Positions 1 through 6,341 of a stretch of DNA of 6,544 nt are shown one piece after another. This DNA comes from Oscillospiraceae bacterium (GTDB lineage: Bacteria; Bacillota; Clostridia; Oscillospirales; Ruminococcaceae). The notes under the pieces were generated by a model. It was not told the origin of the DNA. It ran no database searches and was given only the letters and a program-made list of their open reading frames with translations. The position numbers and the translations under genes are program-made. Within the stretch, counting starts at the first letter, position 1; every line of letters starts with the position of its first letter. Location of the stretch: positions 1-6,544 of the forward strand of contig JAHHUC010000092.1 in NCBI GenBank assembly GCA_020024215.1. Reading direction: 5' to 3'.

Positions 1-7
1 TAAAAGG

Positions 8-36
8 AATGAGCCCGGTACAGTACCGAACTCATT
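8..36 (+). terminator. Probable intrinsic terminator of an upstream gene
   Basis: AATGAG at 8-13 pairs with CTCATT at 31-36. An inner arm, CGGT at 16-19, pairs with ACCG at 25-28, and CC/AA form an internal mismatch. The hairpin is followed on the + strand by a T-rich but interrupted tract at 37-60. It could end a rightward gene outside the window. The A-run at 2-5 would give a short T-run on the other strand, so bidirectional use is possible. The pairing is seen directly; the terminator function is inferred. Confidence 0.45.
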
Positions 37-192
37 CACTTTCAATTTAATATTTATTTTTGTCTAAACTTTGGGGGTCACTTCACACAGGCCATGTCTA
101 TTTTTATTTTTCAATTTTGTACATCTTGCTGTTCTTAATTCACCCATACCAACAGTATTAAAAAAATATATACCATACATATGAATAGTGAG

Positions 193-221
193 TTTAAGAA
201 ATCAATTTCATATGCTATACT
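193..221 (+). promoter_or_regulatory. Candidate promoter of the regulator-exporter operon
   Basis: TATACT at 216-221 differs from TATAAT by one base and is preceded by TGC at 213-215, an extended -10 signature. With a 17-bp spacer the -35 box would be TTTAAG at 193-198, a weak 3/6 match, which is tolerable for an extended -10 promoter. Transcription would begin near 228, just ahead of the AAAGGAGG at 236-243. A CATATG hexamer overlaps the -10 region at 209-214 and another copy sits upstream at 178-183. This is a prediction by consensus only. Confidence 0.45.
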
Positions 222-235
222 TATCTTGTCAAACG

Positions 236-243
236 AAAGGAGG
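236..243 (+). promoter_or_regulatory. Strong Shine-Dalgarno sequence without a matching standard start codon
   Basis: AAAGGAGG is a near-perfect ribosome binding site, but no ATG or GTG follows at usable distance. CTG at 249-251 has good spacing but lies in another frame from the HTH coding sequence. TTG at 246-248 is too close and also out of frame. The first in-frame usable codon is TTG at 263, which has its own weaker GGAG at 253-256. Either the start has been damaged or a non-standard start is used. Confidence 0.5.
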
Positions 244-262
244 AATTGCTGCGGAGCTTAGT

Positions 263-1340
263 TTGGCCCAAAACATCAGACGATTTCGCAAGGAACGCCG
301 CTTGACACAGGAACAGTTGGCAGAGACAGTGGGAGTTACATTGGGGGCTGTATATAATGGGAATCCGGACAATCCATACCGGAATTGAGAATCCTTGTAG
401 AATTGGCGGATTTTTTGGTGTTTCCACTGATGTATTGATTGGCTATCAGATACAGCGATGCAGCTTGGAAAGTATGCTGAAGGATTTGAATTGCTGTCAG
501 GAAATTCAAGACCATGATGCAATAGCAAAAACAGTCCGAAAGGCACTGCAAAGATACCCAAACCATTTTGAAATCAACTATATGTGTGCCCTGCTTCTTA
601 TACAGATAGCCGAAAGCCAAAATTGCAATTCTGATTATGGGGCAGCTCTGATTCAATTGGAGAGAGCATGTGAACTCATTGATCAAAATACTGATGACCG
701 TATCAGTGAGCTTACTATTAGGAATAAAATGGCTCAGCTGCATTTTTTAATTGGACATACAGATATTTCTCTGGAGATGCTGAAAAAATATAATTCCTGC
801 AATATCAACGATGCTCAGATAGGATGCATACTTGCAGATTGTTATCACAATACAAAGGAGGCATCCGTTTATCTTAAACGTGCGTTTTCCAAAATTATAA
901 CAGATTTAGAAAATGTGGTGACAGGTTTTATGACATTATTCCTTCAAAATAAGGAATATGATACACTTATTTACAGCATCGAGTGGCTTTGCATTGTACT
1001 TCAAGGGAAGCAATCTGAGGATGCTGTTACTTGGTTTCATAAGTATGAATGTGTTCTTTTGGCAATTGAGGCAGAGGTATTCTGTATTATGGGAAATGAA
1101 CAGCAGGCGAAGGAAAAGCTGATTGAAGCAGCCATTTTGGCACAACACTTTGATGCAGCAAGCGATTGTGACATTAAGATGTCCCACCTGTTTCAGGTTA
1201 TGGGTGCAAAAGAAAATCACTATATGCACTATGGAAAAACGGCTGTTGAAGCGCTAAAGCGAAGGGTATTTACAGATGTCGAGGCAATACCACAGCTTGC
1301 TGTACTGTGGGAAAAAGTCCTAAGGGAGGTACTTATATGA
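263..1340 (+). pseudogene. XRE-family HTH regulator with TPR-like C-terminal domain, frameshifted twice
   Basis: An N-terminal XRE/Cro-CI helix-turn-helix domain, probably binding DNA upstream of its own operon, is joined to a ~290-residue all-helical region resembling the TPR regulators of Firmicutes. The HTH reads clearly across three frames: QNIRRFRKERRLTQEQLAE, then VYxWESGQSIPELRILVELADF, then GVSTDVLIGY. Restoring one A near 356-357 and one T in the T-run 411-416 gives a continuous protein of about 359 residues if TTG 263 is the start. Without repair the HTH frame stops shortly after VY, while the C-terminal part stays open to TGA at 1338-1340. The C-terminal half carries repeated amphipathic helices such as HDAIAKTVRKALQRYPN and NEQQAKEKLIEAAILAQHF. 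It overlaps the exporter start by ATGA, so the two are translationally coupled. A real pseudogene and homopolymer sequencing errors are both possible. The start codon is uncertain, and any effector ligand is unknown. Confidence 0.8.
1323..1329 (+). promoter_or_regulatory. Ribosome binding site of the ABC exporter
   Basis: AGGGAGG lies inside the last codons of the regulator, 7 nt before ATG at 1337. It selects this start over the in-frame ATG-like codon at 1307, which would add ten residues (MGKSPKGGTY) with no ribosome binding site of their own. Confidence 0.8.
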
Positions 1341-2944
1341 TAAAGCCCTATGCAAAAATCTTGAAGAAAAATTGGAAAATTATTATAATGACCACATTTT
1401 TGACCGTCCTTTCATCCCTTTTCATGGTATTTGCAGGCTTTTCGCTTTCCTTCTTTTTTACAGCCTATGAGCAGCAAGGCGACAAAATAAAGGCTCTTGG
1501 TCTTACCTTCCTTATAGAGCTTATGATATGGCTAACCGCAATGGGAATGTACCATCTCAGCCTTATTGCAAAGTGTACTGCAAAGAAGCTGATCCGCCAT
1601 GATATACGGGTTTATGTGTCAAATAAAATCAATTCCATGAGCTATTTGGAGCAGCAGGCGAAAGATTGCGGGAATCTTGTTTCCTGGCTGACAAATGATG
1701 TGGAGCAAATATATTCTCAGGCATTTGAGCCTGTGTTTTTTGGAACAGAGGCTCTGTCATCCTTTATATTTTCTTTAGCGGCATTGTTTATTTTGAGCCC
1801 CTATATCGGGATAACAGCAATCATCCTTTTGGGGATAGTTTCTGTTTTGCCCCATCTTGTAGGAAAAAGGCTTGCAAAAGCCGGTGCCCAAAGATCTTCG
1901 GCTATGGAACGGTCAATAGAGCAATACAAAGATACTGTGATGGGAAGCAGTGTATTTTTGCTTTCCAATCTTCGCAGTCAGTTTGCAAAACGCATTGCAG
2001 CAGCTTCAAAAGAAGCGGAACATAAAGACTGCGTGTTCAATAAAACCAATACCGGAATTCAAACTATGATCAGAACCTTCAGTCTGGTGGGACAGATAAT
2101 CCTATTGTTTTTATCCTTTCTAACTGCTGCCGTTGGAGTATGTGTTCCCGGTGCGGTACTGTCTGTGGCAAATCTTTCCGGTTCGTTCTTTAATGGTGTT
2201 GGAGATTTTACTCAGGCTGTCACACAGGTAAAGGCATCAAAATCTCTTTGGGATAAATTCATCCAAAAGGATATTGGTTTGGATGAAAGAAAAACTGTCA
2301 AGGACCTTAAAAATATCCGCATGAGCTGCATTTCTTTCAGCTATGGGGAATCGCCGATTCTTGAAAATGTAAATTATAAATTTGATGAGAATGGAAAATA
2401 TGCAATTATTGGTCAAAGCGGCAGCGGAAAATCCACTCTTATTAAAATTCTGCTGGGGCTGCTTACAAATTACAGCGGTCATGTTTTTTACGATGAGCTG
2501 GAGCAAAAAGAAATTTCTTTAAATAGTCTGTATGATGAGATTTCCTATGTGGATCAGCAGGTATATTTGTTTCAGGACACTCTGCGATACAACATCACAT
2601 TAGGTCAGGTGTATTCCGACGCTGAAATTGAAAGAATTTTGCAAAAGTGCTGTCTGACAGAATTAGCTGCATCCTTGCCACAGGGAATTGACACAATCAT
2701 TACAGAAAACGGAAAGAATCTATCCGGAGGTCAGCGGCAGAGAATTGCTCTGGCGCGTAGCTTGATTAGAAGTGTGAAATGGATAATCTTGGATGAGAGT
2801 ACATCTGCCCTTGATAAAGAAACAGCCGCACAGATTGAATCGAACCTGCTCAAGCAGGATGATTTGGGTGTTATTTTCATTACACATCACCTGAGAGAAG
2901 AGACAAAATCCCAGCTTTCTGATTTATATACCATTGGCACATAG
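1337..2944 (+). CDS. Half-size ABC exporter (membrane domain fused to ATPase)
   Basis: This 535-residue protein is a type IV ABC exporter half-transporter that should dimerise in the inner membrane and use ATP to export a substrate that cannot be named from sequence. Residues 1-300 form the membrane domain, with hydrophobic segments near 14-43, 53-78, 133-155, 157-176, 244-266 and 268-289. The ATPase domain has an A-loop tyrosine at 336, Walker A GQSGSGKST at 359-367, a Q-loop glutamine in VDQQ at 405-408, signature LSGGQ at 462-466, Walker B WIILDE at 482-487 with catalytic E487, D-loop SALD, and H-loop H517. All catalytic positions are canonical, so it should be active, as a homodimer or paired with a partner encoded elsewhere. 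At 535 residues it is a little shorter than the usual 570-600. ATGA overlap with the regulator indicates co-transcription. No peptidase domain, precursor peptide or modification enzyme lies nearby, so a bacteriocin role is not supported. Confidence 0.93.
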   Translation: MIKPYAKILKKNWKIIIMTTFLTVLSSLFMVFAGFSLSFFFTAYEQQGDKIKALGLTFLIELMIWLTAMGMYHLSLIAKCTAKKLIRHDIRVYVSNKINSMSYLEQQAKDCGNLVSWLTNDVEQIYSQAFEPVFFGTEALSSFIFSLAALFILSPYIGITAIILLGIVSVLPHLVGKRLAKAGAQRSSAMERSIEQYKDTVMGSSVFLLSNLRSQFAKRIAAASKEAEHKDCVFNKTNTGIQTMIRTFSLVGQIILLFLSFLTAAVGVCVPGAVLSVANLSGSFFNGVGDFTQAVTQVKASKSLWDKFIQKDIGLDERKTVKDLKNIRMSCISFSYGESPILENVNYKFDENGKYAIIGQSGSGKSTLIKILLGLLTNYSGHVFYDELEQKEISLNSLYDEISYVDQQVYLFQDTLRYNITLGQVYSDAEIERILQKCCLTELAASLPQGIDTIITENGKNLSGGQRQRIALARSLIRSVKWIILDESTSALDKETAAQIESNLLKQDDLGVIFITHHLREETKSQLSDLYTIGT

Positions 2945-3170
2945 GCATAAATTATTTTAAAACCGAAAGGATAGCCCATCCTTAGAAGAAGAAATTGGAA
3001 TTTTGTCTCTGAATATCATAATACTGTAATTGCTGAAGGTGTGCGCTTACAGAACCTCTCAAAGAGAGATTAGGTGAAGAAGCCGGGATATTATTCTATA
3101 CAATGATAATACATACCAATGTATTCAATAGGTGCTTTAGCAAAAGAGCAATGTACTTTCTGTGGGGCAA
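2945..3170. other. Convergent intergenic spacer without a recognised gene
   Basis: This is 226 bp between the ends of two convergent genes. It holds three small inverted repeats (2967-2983, 3056-3068, 3108-3125) and a stretch at 2975-3070 that is open in one frame but has no start codon or ribosome binding site and ends at TAG 3071-3073. I recognise no protein family in it. It may be the eroded remains of a gene or simply spacer DNA. Confidence 0.5.
2967..2983. terminator. Weak hairpin in the convergent intergenic region
   Basis: AAGGAT (2967-2972) and ATCCTT (2978-2983) form a 6-bp stem with a 5-nt loop, 22 nt after the exporter stop. There is no T-tract on the + side. Reading leftward, the stem is followed by a T-rich stretch (complement of 2951-2966), so it may serve minus-strand transcripts from the aldolase better. 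Low-confidence terminator call. Confidence 0.25.
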
Positions 3171-4202
3171 TCAGATGAGCTTTAATGCTTCTATAAGCCT
3201 GTCCACCTGTTTTTCATCGGTGGCCCAGGATGTGCAGAATCTCACAGAGCTTTTTTCATCATCAATAGGTTCCCAAAGCTCAAAGCCAAAGTCCTTTGCA
3301 ATGATTTGCTGCTGGCTGTATGTGAGGATAGGGAACACCTGATTGGTGGATGATTTTACCAAGAGCGGTATTTTGTTTTCAATAAGAGCATCCTGAATCC
3401 TCTGTGCCTGCTTGACTGCATAGTCAGCCAGCTTAAAATAAAGATTGTCCTCAAAAAGACAGGAAAACTGAATCCCCAAAAGCCTGCCCTTTGCCAAAAG
3501 TCCTCCTCTTTGCTTTTTCATATAGGGAAAGTTTTCTGCTAATTTTTTGTCATTAAAAACAACTGCCTCACCAAACAGGGCACCCATTTTGGTCGCTCCT
3601 ATGTAAAATACATCACAAAGGTCAGAAAGCTCTGAAAATTCGTAATCACATTCCTTGCTTGCCATAGCACATCCAAGCCTTGCTCCATCAATGTAGAGGG
3701 GGATATTATACTTCCTGCAAATTTCGTGCAATTCTGTAAGCTCCTTTTTTGTATATACAGTTCCCAGCTCTGTGGCGTTGGAAATATATACAAGTCCGGG
3801 TCTTACAGTGTGAATCATAATAGGACTTTCCAAATGCTCACGCAGGGTTTTTTCAACCGCCTCGGCTGTGAGCTTTCCGTTTACATTGGGAACTGTTATA
3901 ACCTTGTGGCCGGTCGCCTCTATTGCACCTGCTTCATGCTGCTCCGGATGGCAGGTATCAACTCCCAAAATACCCTCATAGGGCTTTAGAATATGGGAAA
4001 TCACAGTAAAATTTGTCTGTGTTCCGGAAACCAAAAATTCAACCTCACAGTCGCTTTTCAAAGCTCTCCTGATTTTCTCCTTTGCCTGAGCACAATATTC
4101 ATCCTCACCATAGCCTGCTGTCTGAAGCATATTTGTTTTCTGCAAAGCCTCCATTATAGAGCTGTGGCAGCCCTCCGAATAATCATTTACAAAGCTGTAC
4201 AT
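3171..4202 (-). CDS. ltaE: Low-specificity L-threonine aldolase family PLP enzyme
   Basis: This 343-residue fold-type I PLP enzyme of the threonine aldolase / beta-eliminating lyase superfamily is predicted to cleave L-threonine or L-allo-threonine to glycine and acetaldehyde in the cytoplasm. The N-terminus MYSFVNDYSEG is typical of the family. SGTQTN at 59-64 binds the cofactor phosphate, IDGARLG at 171-177 supplies the aspartate (D172) that contacts the PLP ring nitrogen, and GATKMGALFGEA contains the Schiff-base lysine K205. R321 in VRFCTSWAT is the expected substrate-carboxylate arginine. The length is normal for the family. The start at 4202 is preferred over the ATG at 4220 because GAGG sits 7 nt upstream of 4202 and nothing precedes 4220. 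It runs convergently to the exporter and divergently from the MoxR operon. Exact substrate preference cannot be read from the sequence; the symbol is a family-level assignment. Confidence 0.9.
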   Translation of the reverse strand: MYSFVNDYSEGCHSSIMEALQKTNMLQTAGYGEDEYCAQAKEKIRRALKSDCEVEFLVSGTQTNFTVISHILKPYEGILGVDTCHPEQHEAGAIEATGHKVITVPNVNGKLTAEAVEKTLREHLESPIMIHTVRPGLVYISNATELGTVYTKKELTELHEICRKYNIPLYIDGARLGCAMASKECDYEFSELSDLCDVFYIGATKMGALFGEAVVFNDKKLAENFPYMKKQRGGLLAKGRLLGIQFSCLFEDNLYFKLADYAVKQAQRIQDALIENKIPLLVKSSTNQVFPILTYSQQQIIAKDFGFELWEPIDDEKSSVRFCTSWATDEKQVDRLIEALKLI

Positions 4203-4209
4203 GCAAATA

Positions 4210-4213
4210 CCTC
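4210..4213 (-). promoter_or_regulatory. Ribosome binding site deciding the aldolase start
   Basis: On the minus strand GAGG is followed by 7 nt and then ATG at 4202-4200. The upstream in-frame ATG (4220-4218) has only AT-rich sequence before it and would lie about 8 nt from the predicted transcript start, so it is probably not used. Confidence 0.7.
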
Positions 4214-4234
4214 GATTCATTTTATAATGATAAG

Positions 4235-4263
4235 ATTATAGCATAATATAAGGTTGTCAACAA
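4235..4263 (-). promoter_or_regulatory. ltaE: Promoter of the threonine aldolase gene
   Basis: On the minus strand a perfect TATAAT at 4240-4235 is preceded by TGC (4243-4241), an extended -10. With a 17-bp spacer the -35 is TTGTTG at 4263-4258. A perfect TTGACA at 4260-4255 is also present but leaves only a 14-bp spacer. Transcription would begin near 4228, giving a leader of about 26 nt. The -35 region overlaps that of the opposite promoter. Confidence 0.65.
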
Positions 4264-4282
4264 GAAAGGAATGTGTTAGAAT
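4254..4282 (+). promoter_or_regulatory. Promoter of the MoxR-VWA-MsrC operon
   Basis: TTGTCA at 4254-4259 (5/6 match to TTGACA), a 17-bp spacer, and TAGAAT at 4277-4282 (5/6 match to TATAAT) preceded by TGT, an extended -10. Predicted transcription start is near 4289, about 23 nt before the ATPase start codon and just upstream of its GGAGG. The -35 box lies within the near-palindrome TTGTCAACAA (4254-4263), which also carries the -35 of the divergent aldolase promoter. Confidence 0.65.
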
Positions 4283-4301
4283 TTTATAAGAGTTTTGTTT
4301 T

Positions 4302-4306
4302 GGAGG
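4302..4306 (+). promoter_or_regulatory. Ribosome binding site of the MoxR-type ATPase
   Basis: GGAGG ends 5 nt before ATG at 4312. It decides the start against the longer in-frame GTG at 4273, which overlaps the predicted -10 box and would begin upstream of the predicted transcript start. Confidence 0.75.
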
Positions 4307-4311
4307 AAAAT

Positions 4312-5139
4312 ATGTCAGATATTAAGAAATTTAACGGTACAAAGGAATATGTGGCTTCCGGTGAGCTTTTAGGCAGCGTAAATGTGGCGCTTGCACTTCA
4401 AAAGCCGCTTTTGATAAAGGGTGAGCCGGGAACAGGCAAAACCATGCTGGCGGAGGCAGTGGCAAAATCTATGGGCAGAAGGCTCATAACATGGAATATT
4501 AAGTCCACCACCAAGGCTCAGGACGGCCTTTATGTTTATGATGTTGTCCAAAGGCTTTATGACGGACAGTTTGGAACAGGCGATGTAAAGAATGTGGAGC
4601 AGTATATAAAGCTGGGAAAATTGGGGGAGGCGTTCTCCTCTGACGATGATGTTATAGTGCTTATAGATGAAATAGATAAGGCTGATATTGAATTTCCCAA
4701 CGATTTGCTTTGGGAATTGGACAAGATGGAATTTTATATTCCCGAAACAGGAAAAACAGTCAAGGCAAAAAAGAGGCCGGTTGTTATAATTACATCCAAT
4801 GCAGAAAAGGAGCTGCCGGATGCCTTTTTGAGAAGGTGCGTTTTTCACTATATTGATTTTCCCTCAAGGGAGCTTATGGGGGATATTATAAGGGTGCATT
4901 TCCCCGATTTGGAGGAGAATGTATTAAATGCCGCATTAAAGACCTTTTATAATCTGAGAAATGTTCCGGGAATTCAAAAAAAGCCTGCCACCAGTGAGCT
5001 TATAGATTGGATAAGGGCTTTAACTATAAGCGGTATTCCCGTAAAGAAGATAGAGGAAAGTCTGCCCTTTGCCGGTGTGCTTTTAAAGAAAAATGAGGAT
5101 TTGAACCTTTTGGGCCGTTCCCGAAGAGCGGCATTTTAA
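4312..5139 (+). CDS. MoxR-type AAA+ ATPase
   Basis: This 275-residue cytoplasmic AAA+ ATPase belongs to the MoxR group, whose members act as chaperone-like machines that mature or activate client proteins together with a VWA-domain partner. Visible motifs are Walker A GEPGTGKT at 37-44, Walker B VIVLIDE ending at E120, the IDKAD that follows it, sensor 1 in ITSNAE (N163) and the arginine finger pair R174/R175 in DAFLRRC. The C-terminal lid is short, with PATSELIDWIRAL. It heads an operon, 10 nt before the VWA gene, whose ribosome binding site abuts its stop codon, which strongly suggests the two proteins work together. Its arginine codons are almost all AGA/AGG (11 of 13 by my count). The client is unknown: no dehydrogenase, metal-insertion target or surface protein lies in the window. 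Family assignment is firm; the role is inference from context. Confidence 0.93.
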   Translation: MSDIKKFNGTKEYVASGELLGSVNVALALQKPLLIKGEPGTGKTMLAEAVAKSMGRRLITWNIKSTTKAQDGLYVYDVVQRLYDGQFGTGDVKNVEQYIKLGKLGEAFSSDDDVIVLIDEIDKADIEFPNDLLWELDKMEFYIPETGKTVKAKKRPVVIITSNAEKELPDAFLRRCVFHYIDFPSRELMGDIIRVHFPDLEENVLNAALKTFYNLRNVPGIQKKPATSELIDWIRALTISGIPVKKIEESLPFAGVLLKKNEDLNLLGRSRRAAF

Positions 5140-5149
5140 GGAGAAAGCA

Positions 5150-6331
5150 ATGTTTTTAGGCTTTTTTGATTTGCTCAGGGCAGGGGGGCTTATGGTTTCT
5201 TTAGGCGAATGGATGACGCTTATGGAGGCTTTGAATAAAGGGCTTTGCAGCGAAGGACTCTCCTCATTCTATTTTATCTGCCGCTCTCTTATGATTAAAA
5301 GCGAGGCGGACTTCTTTTCTTACCACAAGGCTTTTATGGAATATTTTGAAAATGTAATAGAGGCCTCTGAGACTCCGATTCCTCCTGAATTGATAAAATG
5401 GCTCAACAGCCCCTCAGAAACACCGGGCAACTTTGATGAGGAAACAGCACGGCAGAATCTTTCTAAGGAATTGGATGAGATAAGAAGAATGTTTGCCGAA
5501 AGGCTTTTGGAGCAGAAGGAGGAGCATAACGGCGGAAGCCGCTGGATAGGAACAGGCGGAATGTCCATGTTTGGAAATTCCGGAAACAGCCCCATAGGAA
5601 TAAGAGTTGGCGGAAAAAGTGTACACAGACGGGCATTTGAGGTTTTTGGAGAAAGGCATTTTGAGGATTTCAGGGAGGATTCTGTTATAACACCCAGACA
5701 GCTCCAGCTTGCCTTTAAAAAGCTGAGGCAGTTTTCAAATCAGGATGAGGCGCCTAAGGATGAATTGGATCTTGATGCCACAATAGATGAAACCTGCAAT
5801 AACGCAGGGACCTTGACTCTTTCATATAAGCGCCCCAGAAAAAATTCAGTCAGGCTCCTTCTGCTTATGGATTCAGGCGGTTCGATGGACAGCCACAGGG
5901 CGCTTTGTGCGCAGCTTTTCAATGCTGTTCACAGCACCAACCACTTCAGCGATCTTAAAATATATTACTTTCACAACTGCATCGGGAAGTATCTTTACAA
6001 AAGCCCTGAAATGAATTATTCTGACAAAATAGAGTCTCAGAGGATTTTAAACGAGCTTACCTCCAATTATAAAACAATTATTTTTGGTGATGCTCAGATG
6101 AATCCCTATGAATTGACCGACACCTATTACGGTCAAAGCGGAATGGATTATTTCAAGGCCTTTAAAGCCAAATTCAAGCATATTGTGTGGATAACACCGG
6201 AGCAGATGGTTTACAGACCCGGCTCGTGGTACAGAATGTCCTATGATATGCTTTGCAAGGAATTTGATATGTATGTTATGACAATAGAGCAGCTGGAGGC
6301 GGCTTTCAAAAAATTGATGGTCAACAGATAG
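5150..6331 (+). CDS. CoxE-like VWA-domain protein, partner of the MoxR ATPase
   Basis: This 393-residue soluble protein has no signal peptide or convincing membrane helix. The N-terminal 1-90 part is helical (FLGFFDLLRAGGLMVSLGEW), followed by a charged segment and a Gly-rich stretch, WIGTGGMSMFGNSG, leading into IGIRVGG, a pattern I associate with CoxE-like VWA proteins. The linker DLDATIDETCNNAG precedes a C-terminal VWA domain from about residue 225. Its metal-ion (MIDAS) motif is DSGGSM at 241-246, DxGxS rather than the textbook DxSxS. Asp314 in FGDAQMNPYEL and the strand HIVWITPE belong to the same fold. Such proteins are encoded next to MoxR ATPases, as in the CoxD/CoxE pair of CO dehydrogenase maturation, and probably act as metal-dependent adaptors linking ATPase to client. 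GGAG at 5140-5143 touches the upstream stop, giving tight coupling. The client is unidentified. Confidence 0.9.
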   Translation: MFLGFFDLLRAGGLMVSLGEWMTLMEALNKGLCSEGLSSFYFICRSLMIKSEADFFSYHKAFMEYFENVIEASETPIPPELIKWLNSPSETPGNFDEETARQNLSKELDEIRRMFAERLLEQKEEHNGGSRWIGTGGMSMFGNSGNSPIGIRVGGKSVHRRAFEVFGERHFEDFREDSVITPRQLQLAFKKLRQFSNQDEAPKDELDLDATIDETCNNAGTLTLSYKRPRKNSVRLLLLMDSGGSMDSHRALCAQLFNAVHSTNHFSDLKIYYFHNCIGKYLYKSPEMNYSDKIESQRILNELTSNYKTIIFGDAQMNPYELTDTYYGQSGMDYFKAFKAKFKHIVWITPEQMVYRPGSWYRMSYDMLCKEFDMYVMTIEQLEAAFKKLMVNR

Positions 6332-6341
6332 GAGAGATATT

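Noticed and set aside
1..3. TAA at the left edge as the stop codon of an upstream gene
   Set aside because: It would fit the hairpin at 8-36, but no upstream sequence is available to show a reading frame.
181..261. 26-codon open frame starting at ATG 181, possible leader peptide
   Set aside because: It has no ribosome binding site, starts upstream of the predicted transcript start near 228, and its sequence shows no leader-peptide features.
188..262. GTG at 188 as start of the HTH protein
   Set aside because: It has no ribosome binding site and would add 25 residues unlike the family; it also lies upstream of the predicted promoter -10.
350..420. Programmed double frameshifting of the regulator
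   Set aside because: Only the T-run near 412-417 forms a recognised slippery heptamer. The first shift would have to occur at A TAT AAT, which does not allow re-pairing, and two programmed shifts within 60 bp would be extraordinary.
1307..1336. Ten-residue N-terminal extension of the exporter
   Set aside because: AGGGAGG is correctly spaced for ATG 1337, whereas the upstream start lies within regulator coding sequence without a ribosome binding site.
1337..2944. Bacteriocin or lantibiotic export cluster
   Set aside because: The exporter lacks an N-terminal peptidase domain, and no precursor peptide, modification enzyme or immunity gene is visible.
3056..3068. CTCTC-AAA-GAGAG inverted repeat
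   Set aside because: Short stem with a 3-nt loop and no T-tract on either side; probably chance.
3108..3125. AATACAT/ATGTATT hairpin as terminator of the aldolase
   Set aside because: The 7-bp stem is almost all A-T pairs and is not followed by a T-tract on the minus strand, so it is too weak to call.
3103..3342. + strand open frame of 79 codons
   Set aside because: Most of it is antisense to the C-terminal end of the threonine aldolase gene; it has no ribosome binding site and no recognisable domain.
5320..5659. Long minus-strand open frames within the VWA gene
   Set aside because: They are antisense to a clearly conserved protein, lack ribosome binding sites and encode low-quality Ser/Leu-rich sequence.
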